A DNA stretch of 64,000 nt from Terriglobales bacterium (GTDB lineage Bacteria > Acidobacteriota > Terriglobia > Bryobacterales > Bryobacteraceae). Location of the stretch: assembly GCA_027485675.1 (NCBI GenBank), contig JAIXQP010000021.1:89218-153217 (forward strand), given 5' to 3'. The translations under genes and the position numbers were made by a program. Of the stretch, positions 59,414-64,000 are shown in pieces. Under the pieces are notes generated by a model that saw nothing but the letters and a program-made list of their open reading frames with translations, made no database searches and had not been told where the DNA came from. Every line of letters starts with the position of its first letter. Within the stretch, counting starts at the first letter, position 1.

Positions 59414-60462
59414 CAGCTTCTGGACCTCGGCAGATGGAGTGTGAGGGCAAAAAGCCCTTGCTCGCAAGAGGCTCTGATCCAAGCCCGGCGGCCATAGAGG
59501 AGGTCGAGGCGGTCGGCGACCAGCCGGAGCGAGTGGCCGGGCGGAAGCAGCGCCTCGTTCGTCATGGCGGGTGGTTCTTCGACGGGGTTGGCGACTGTCA
59601 CCTGGTAGCTTTGCGGCAGGAGCGTGAGGGAGACCCTGATTTCCCCCCCTTCGAGGAGCCGGGCGACACCGTGGCGGACGGCATTTTCGACGAGCGGCTG
59701 CAGGGTGAGGGGCGGAATCTCGAGGTCCGGGTACTGAGCCGAGTCCGGCAGAGTGAAGCGGAGGCGGGCGCCGAAGCGGGCGCGTTCGATATCGAGATAG
59801 TCCCGGACGAGGGCCAGTTCCGTCGCCAGAGGAACGGGCTGGCCGTCACTGCCGGCCATGGCGCCGCGGAAGAGATTGGCAAACTGGCCGAGGATACGCT
59901 GGGCCTCGGCGGGTTGGTCCGGAATGATGGCGGAAACCGTATTGAGCGTATTGAAAAAGAAGTGAGGCCGGATTTGGGACTCCAGAGAGCGGGCCTGGGC
60001 GCGGGAATCGGCCAGTTGGCGGCGGGAGCGGCGATGGTCGGACTGCAGGACCAGGAAAGACAGGGCGAGTCCGACAAAAGCAGTGAACAACAGCAAGTCG
60101 GGAGTAGCCGGCGTGGTCAGGTGCAGGAGGTGGTAGGCCGAGAGCTGGACGAAGAAGGCGACGAGGAGTCCCGCGCCTGCGATGAGGCCGAGGAGCCAAG
60201 GGCGGCCCGCCAGAGCGGGGAGCCGGAGCGGCAGGGTGCAGAAGTGGGCGGCCAAGACGCTAGCGGCGGCCGCCACGAGAAAGACGATGACGCGATCGGT
60301 ACGATCGGGCGCCGCCGGGAGCGTCAGGAGGGCCGAGAGGACCCCGATGGCGGCCGCGCGGGCTGAGAGGCCACAGGGTTCGGGCGCAGCCGGGATGGTA
60401 GAGGCGGGGAGCGGAGTGAGGAGAAGGGAGTTGTTCATCAGGAGTTCGTTTCCTATGACCAT
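59413..60462 (-). CDS. LytS/YehU-type membrane histidine kinase
   Basis: A 349-residue sensor kinase with four to five membrane helices at about residues 35-145 and no periplasmic domain. The His_kinase domain has IRPHFFFNTLNTVSAII (phospho-His), followed by HATPase motifs (LQPLVENAVRHGVAR, VANPVEEP). It matches the LytS/YehU architecture and signals to the LytTR regulator downstream by one-base overlap. The start could instead be ATG 60438; neither has a strong ribosome site. Confidence 0.88.
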   Translation of the reverse strand: MVIGNELLMNNSLLLTPLPASTIPAAPEPCGLSARAAAIGVLSALLTLPAAPDRTDRVIVFLVAAAASVLAAHFCTLPLRLPALAGRPWLLGLIAGAGLLVAFFVQLSAYHLLHLTTPATPDLLLFTAFVGLALSFLVLQSDHRRSRRQLADSRAQARSLESQIRPHFFFNTLNTVSAIIPDQPAEAQRILGQFANLFRGAMAGSDGQPVPLATELALVRDYLDIERARFGARLRFTLPDSAQYPDLEIPPLTLQPLVENAVRHGVARLLEGGEIRVSLTLLPQSYQVTVANPVEEPPAMTNEALLPPGHSLRLVADRLDLLYGRRAWIRASCEQGLFALTLHLPRSRS

Positions 60463-60524
60463 CCTGTGGGGAGATGACCGTAGGCTAGCGAAAAACCGGA
60501 TGAACAGTTGAAAACGAGGGATGA

Positions 60525-61436
60525 TCAGCAGCCTTCGATGTAGCCGGGCTCGACGCGATTGCGGCCGTTGTGCTTGGCGCGGTAGAGGGCTTCGTCGGCG
60601 GCGCGGAGGACGAGATCGGCATCGCCGCGGGGGCAGAGACGGGCGTAGCCGAGGCTGGCGGTGACCGGGAGGGAGAGTTGGCCGACGACGACCGGATGGG
60701 CCGCGACGGCCTGGCGGACGGCTTCGGCGAGATCGGCAAGACCTTCATGCGAACGGGTGGAGATGAGCAGGAACTCCTCGCCGCCGTCGCGGCCGACGAC
60801 ATCGGTATCGCCGAGAACCCCCTGAATCCGGCTGGCGGCAGCGATCAGGACCGCGTCGCCGACGGCGTGGCCATAGGTGTCGTTGACGAGCTTAAAGCGG
60901 TCGAGATCGAGCATAATGACGCCGACAGGACCTCCGGTGCGGCGGGCGGTATGCATACGGTCGGCCAGGATCTGGCGGATATAGGCGCGGTTTTTGAGGC
61001 CGGTGAGGGCGTCATGGGTCGCTTGCTGGCGGAGTTCTTCCCGGGCGTAGAGGAGTTCGTCCTGGAGTTCGACGATGCGGCGCCCGGCGCGGAGACGGAC
61101 GCGGAGCTCCTGCTGATCGAAGGGTTTGACGACGTAGTCGTCGGCGCCGGCGTCCATGCCCTCGATGACGTCCTCTTTCTGGGTGCGGCCGGTGAGCAGG
61201 AGAATATAGGTATACGACTCGCCGCCCTTGCCACGGACCTTCTCGCAAACTTCGGGTCCAGTAAGTCCGGGCATCATCCAATCGAGGATGGCGAGCCGCG
61301 GCGCGTCGGGCTTACTTAGTACTTCCCACGCCTGAGTACCATCCGAAACGGAGACGACATCGTATCCCCACTTCTTGACCATGCTGCCAAGGAGATGACG
61401 GGAAACACTACTATCGTCTGCGATAAGAATCTTCAT
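60525..61436 (-). CDS. Response regulator diguanylate cyclase (REC-GGDEF)
   Basis: A 303-residue protein with an N-terminal receiver (IADDSSVSRHLLG, phospho-Asp in LAILDWMMPGLTG, Lys in VVKPFDQQEL) and a C-terminal GGDEF domain reading GGEEF in VGRDGGEEFLLI. It should make cyclic di-GMP when phosphorylated, controlling biofilm or motility. The upstream RxxD allosteric inhibition site appears absent (GDTD), so product inhibition may be missing. The start at 61436 gives a proper receiver; a longer upstream extension is not conserved. Confidence 0.93.
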   Translation of the reverse strand: MKILIADDSSVSRHLLGSMVKKWGYDVVSVSDGTQAWEVLSKPDAPRLAILDWMMPGLTGPEVCEKVRGKGGESYTYILLLTGRTQKEDVIEGMDAGADDYVVKPFDQQELRVRLRAGRRIVELQDELLYAREELRQQATHDALTGLKNRAYIRQILADRMHTARRTGGPVGVIMLDLDRFKLVNDTYGHAVGDAVLIAAASRIQGVLGDTDVVGRDGGEEFLLISTRSHEGLADLAEAVRQAVAAHPVVVGQLSLPVTASLGYARLCPRGDADLVLRAADEALYRAKHNGRNRVEPGYIEGC

Positions 61437-61651
61437 TTCGATAAGCGCAAGGTATACCCGCTCCCCATAGATATATATCGGCAAAAGCGGCGCGAGACAG
61501 GAGCATAATTTTAGACGGAGAGGGTCGACAACCTTGGCCGGAAGCGATTGAATTATGATAACCGATAATCGTGGCGGGACCGCAGGGGAGGCGGGAATTT
61601 TTTGCCAATGGGCGGTTGCGGTGGGGGGTGGGGAGGGCATGGTATGGTGAA

Positions 61652-61687
61652 GATACGGTGGCAGGTATGGCCTAGGCCACCGGTATC
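61652..61687 (+). promoter_or_regulatory. Long hairpin in the clpP leader
   Basis: GATACGGTGGC at 61652-61662 pairs with GCCACCGGTATC at 61676-61687 apart from one bulged base, and encloses the perfect palindrome TGGCCTAGGCCA (61668-61679). It ends just before the AGGAG ribosome site at 61688-61692, so it may control translation or terminate upstream transcripts. Confidence 0.45.
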
Positions 61688-61707
61688 AGGAGAGTTTGAA
61701 CAGCCCC

Positions 61708-62316
61708 ATGCAGAACTTTGGCTACGTGCCCTATGTTGTCGAGCAGACCTCACGGGGGGAGCGCACCTACGACATTTATTCCCGTCTATTGAAAGAGAAC
61801 ATCATCTTCCTGGGCACCCCGATTGATGATCAGGTGGCGAATGTCATCATCGCCCAGATTCTCTTTTTGGCGGCCGAGGACCCGGAGCGGGACATTTCGA
61901 TCTACATCAACTCTCCGGGCGGGTCGATTACGGCGGGGTTGGCGATTTTGGACACGATGAATCTGGTGCAGCCGGATATTGTGACGTATTGCGTCGGGCA
62001 GGCCGCGTCGATGGCCGCCGTCCTGTTGGCTTGCGGCACGAAGGGCAAGCGGTATTCGCTGCCGAATTCGCGGATTCTGATTCACCAGCCGTCGATGCAG
62101 GGCTTGGCGGGTCAGGCGACGGAGATCGACATTTTCGCGAAAGAGATTCTGAAGATGCGCGATTCGTTGAACAAGATTCTGGCGGATGCGACGGGTCAGA
62201 GCATTGAGAAGATCGCGCGGGACGTGGAGCGCGACTACATCATCCGGGCCGATGAGGCGATTGCGTACGGGATGATCGACCGGGTGATTACGAACAGCAA
62301 AGACGTCGTGAAATAA
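61708..62316 (+). CDS. clpP: ATP-dependent Clp protease proteolytic subunit
   Basis: A 202-residue serine peptidase forming the ClpP barrel. Catalytic Ser is in [15 protein letters not shown], His in [10 protein letters not shown] and Asp in RDVERDY. It degrades unfolded proteins delivered by ClpX or ClpA, which are not in the window. The ATG at 61708 matches the conserved start [17 protein letters not shown]; an in-frame TTG at 61696, only 3 nt after AGGAG, is the alternative. The gene stands alone with a 270-nt leader holding a long hairpin. Confidence 0.95.
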   Translation: MQNFGYVPYVVEQTSRGERTYDIYSRLLKENIIFLGTPIDDQVANVIIAQILFLAAEDPERDISIYINSPGGSITAGLAILDTMNLVQPDIVTYCVGQAASMAAVLLACGTKGKRYSLPNSRILIHQPSMQGLAGQATEIDIFAKEILKMRDSLNKILADATGQSIEKIARDVERDYIIRADEAIAYGMIDRVITNSKDVVK

Positions 62317-62334
62317 TCGTCGATGCGAGGATGT

Positions 62335-62360
62335 CCGCGCCGGGGTAGGACCCGGCGCGG
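62335..62360 (+). repeat. Perfect 10-bp GC inverted repeat between clpP and galactonate-dehydratase-like gene
   Basis: CCGCGCCGGG and CCCGGCGCGG flank a 6-nt loop, ending 9 nt before the next ATG. No T-run follows, so it is not a classical terminator. It could shield the start codon region of the downstream gene or end clpP transcripts inefficiently. Confidence 0.5.
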
Positions 62361-62369
62361 GCGCGCACG

Positions 62370-63533
62370 ATGAAGATAACCCGAATATTAACCAAAGTGG
62401 TTCACGCGCGGATGCGCAACTGGATTTTCGTAAAGGTGGAGACGGATCAACCGGGCCTTTACGGGTGGGGCGAGGCGACGCTCGAGTGGAAGACGAAGAG
62501 CGTGGTGGGGGCGGTGGAAGACCTGGCCGTGCTGCTGATTGGGCAGGATCCCCGGCGGATTGAGCATTTGTGGCAGATCATGCACCGGCAGTATTTCTGG
62601 CGCGGGGGCATCATCAACTACACGGCGATCAGCGGGATTGATCAGGCGCTGTGGGACATTAAGGGCAAAGAGCTGGGCAAGCCGGTACATGAGTTGCTGG
62701 GCGGGCCGGTGCGCGATACGCTGCGCTTCTACGACCATCTGGGCGGGGGCAAGATGGAGGACATCTACGGGGCTTCCGATCCGGGGTACTTCGGGGAGCG
62801 GATCCTGATGTCGATGGAGGAGGGGTTCACGGCGGTGAAGTCGATGCCGATTCCGATTTCGGATCCGGTGGAGCGGGCGGGCACCTTAAAGAAGGCCGCG
62901 CAGTGCGTGGAGGCGATGCGGCGGGCGGCGGGGGACGATGTGGACATCATGCTGGACCTGCACGCGCGGACGACGCCGGCGGCGGCGATTCAGTTTGGGA
63001 AGATGCTGGTTGACTACAACCTCTACTGGTACGAGGAGCCTTGCTGGCCGGAGTCGATTGACGGGCTGGCCGAGGTGGCGCGGGCGCTTCCCTTCCCGAT
63101 TGCGACGGGCGAGCGGCTGGTGGGGCGGTGGGAGTTCCGGGAGCTGTTTGAGAAGCGGGCGTGCGCGGTGGTGCAGCCGGACTGTTCGCACTGCGGAGGG
63201 ATCAGCGAAGTGCGGCGGATTGCGGCGATGGCGGAGACCTACTTAATGTCGGTGGCGTGCCATAATCCGCAGGGGCCGATTTCGACGGCGGCTTGCACGC
63301 ATGTGGCGTTTGCGACGCCGAACTACCTGATTCAGGAAGTGGTGCGGAAGGACGTGCCGTGGCGGGCGGAGGTGGTGAACGGGCAGATTCCGATTGTGAA
63401 GGGTCAGGCGATGCCGCCGACGGCGCCGGGGCTGGGGATCGACATCAACGAAGCGGCGGCGGACAAGCATCCGTGGGAGCCGGAGGTGACGATGGACTTC
63501 TTCCGGCGGGACGGGAGCGTGGCGGACTGGTAG
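62370..63533 (+). CDS. Galactonate dehydratase-like enolase-superfamily enzyme
   Basis: A 387-residue acid-sugar dehydratase of the mandelate racemase/galactonate dehydratase group. All key residues are present: metal Asp and catalytic His in LDLHART, YWYEEP, the second Glu in TGERLVGR, and ACHNPQGPISTAAC carrying the C-terminal His. It probably dehydrates D-galactonate or a related aldonate to a 2-keto-3-deoxy acid; the exact sugar is not certain. The ATG lies 9 nt after the GC hairpin and lacks a clear ribosome site. A short repeat GGGA-CATA-TCCC follows the stop. Confidence 0.9.
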   Translation: MKITRILTKVVHARMRNWIFVKVETDQPGLYGWGEATLEWKTKSVVGAVEDLAVLLIGQDPRRIEHLWQIMHRQYFWRGGIINYTAISGIDQALWDIKGKELGKPVHELLGGPVRDTLRFYDHLGGGKMEDIYGASDPGYFGERILMSMEEGFTAVKSMPIPISDPVERAGTLKKAAQCVEAMRRAAGDDVDIMLDLHARTTPAAAIQFGKMLVDYNLYWYEEPCWPESIDGLAEVARALPFPIATGERLVGRWEFRELFEKRACAVVQPDCSHCGGISEVRRIAAMAETYLMSVACHNPQGPISTAACTHVAFATPNYLIQEVVRKDVPWRAEVVNGQIPIVKGQAMPPTAPGLGIDINEAAADKHPWEPEVTMDFFRRDGSVADW

Positions 63534-63625
63534 GAGGGACATATCCCGTCCGGTGGTGGGCTTGGGGGCCTGGCGCCGGGCGGGAGTTTGGGGTGGGGTT
63601 TCGCGGCCGGCGGGGGTGGGGAGAT

Positions 63626-64000
63626 GGGCTGGACGCGGTGGGTGGGGAGATGCCGGCGGAGGTGTGGTGGGCCGGTAGAGAGGGGATGGGCGTGACCGGT
63701 GCGGAGGAGCGGGCTCGACGCGGTGGGTGAGGAGTTGCCGGCGGAGGCGTGGTGGGCCGGTAGAGAGGAGATGGGCGTGACTGGTGCGGGGGACTGGGGA
63801 GCGGGCTCGACGCGGTGGGCCAGCAGAGCGGGGATGGTGGTGGCTGGTGCGGGGGACAGGGCTCGACGCGGCGGGTGGGGAGTTGCCGGCGGAGGTGTGG
63901 TGGCCGGTAGAGGGGGGATGGGCGTGACTGGTGCGGGGGAGCGGGCTCGACGCGGCGGGAGAGGAGTTGTCGGCGGAGGCGCGGTGGGTCGGTAGAGAGG
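63626..64000 (+). repeat. Degenerate G-rich tandem repeat, about 85-nt unit
   Basis: Five imperfect copies begin with GGGCT(C/G)GACGCGG at 63626, 63711, 63803, 63859 and 63943. Spacings are 85, 92, 56 and 84 nt; the 56-nt copy is internally deleted. Shared blocks include GAGTTGCCGGCGGAG and GGCCGGTAGAGAGG. The array continues past the window edge. Translated frames through it have no family features and are not annotated as genes. Confidence 0.8.

Noticed and set aside
63293..63995. Gly/Arg-rich ORFs across the terminal repeat
   Set aside because: They arise from stop-poor G-rich repeats and from antiphase sequence of the dehydratase gene; no start signal or domain.

Overview
The window looks like a chromosomal segment of a GC-rich Acidobacteriota, most like the Bryobacterales/Solibacterales group (Ca. 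Solibacter, Bryobacter, Paludibaculum). This is inferred from gene content: paired DUF1552/DUF1592 and DUF1501/DUF1553 'planctomycete-type' cytochrome proteins, an Oar-like carboxypeptidase-regulatory TonB receptor, a PEP-CTERM protein, many Tat-signal periplasmic enzymes, exo-sialidase-like BNR proteins, split transketolase and HAE1-type RND efflux. No rRNA, tRNA, CRISPR array, prophage or insertion sequence was seen. Coding density is very high and many neighbouring genes overlap by 1-16 nt.

Layout. 0.1-12.2 kb: an exported DegT-type aminotransferase, then a mostly minus-strand block with a PA14 protein, a racemase-like protein, DUF1552-DUF1592, a PEP-CTERM protein, and DUF1501-DUF1553-monohaem cytochrome. 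12.2-18.1 kb: Rrf2 regulator, GlcG/HbpS protein, Cdd1-like HhH protein, enolase-superfamily enzyme, class II aldolase, NTF2-like protein, ThuA and a deacetylase-type amidohydrolase. 18.1-25.8 kb: a NarL-type two-component system divergent from a three-gene RND efflux operon. 25.9-31.6 kb: a hutI-like/ftcD pair and the Oar-like receptor. 31.9-35.8 kb: a CxxC mini-protein, a TonB receptor and a DUF4198-Kelch fusion. 35.8-41.1 kb: GMC oxidoreductase with its Tat partner, an epoxide-hydrolase-like enzyme and two BNR proteins. 41.1-46.9 kb: KdsD, a Doc toxin with putative antitoxin, DUF218, VCBS and ankyrin proteins. 46.9-52.1 kb: FHA-GAF-SpoIIE phosphatase, Fur, AccC-BCCP, a DnaC-like ATPase and DinB. 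52.1-55.8 kb: a sulfotransferase-membrane acyltransferase fusion and split transketolase. 55.8-61.4 kb: two more two-component systems, an amidohydrolase and a diguanylate cyclase. 61.7-63.5 kb: ClpP and a galactonate-dehydratase-like enzyme. The last 460 bases hold a degenerate G-rich tandem repeat.

Most notable points. (1) A single 620-residue protein joins a cytosolic PAPS-type sulfotransferase, a coiled coil and an HGSNAT/DUF5009-like multi-pass acyltransferase. (2) At least 14 genes carry a TANNNT box 5-9 nt before the start codon. This is a leaderless-transcription signature, and five divergent gene pairs have it on both sides. (3) The HutI homologue has lost two of four metal ligands. 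(4) The plus strand changes from C-rich to G-rich near 49-54 kb regardless of gene direction, which could mark a replication-origin-proximal region or a rearrangement boundary.

All family names come from reading the translations and recognising motifs. No database search was run. Several start codons were moved downstream of the longest ORF on the evidence given in each entry.
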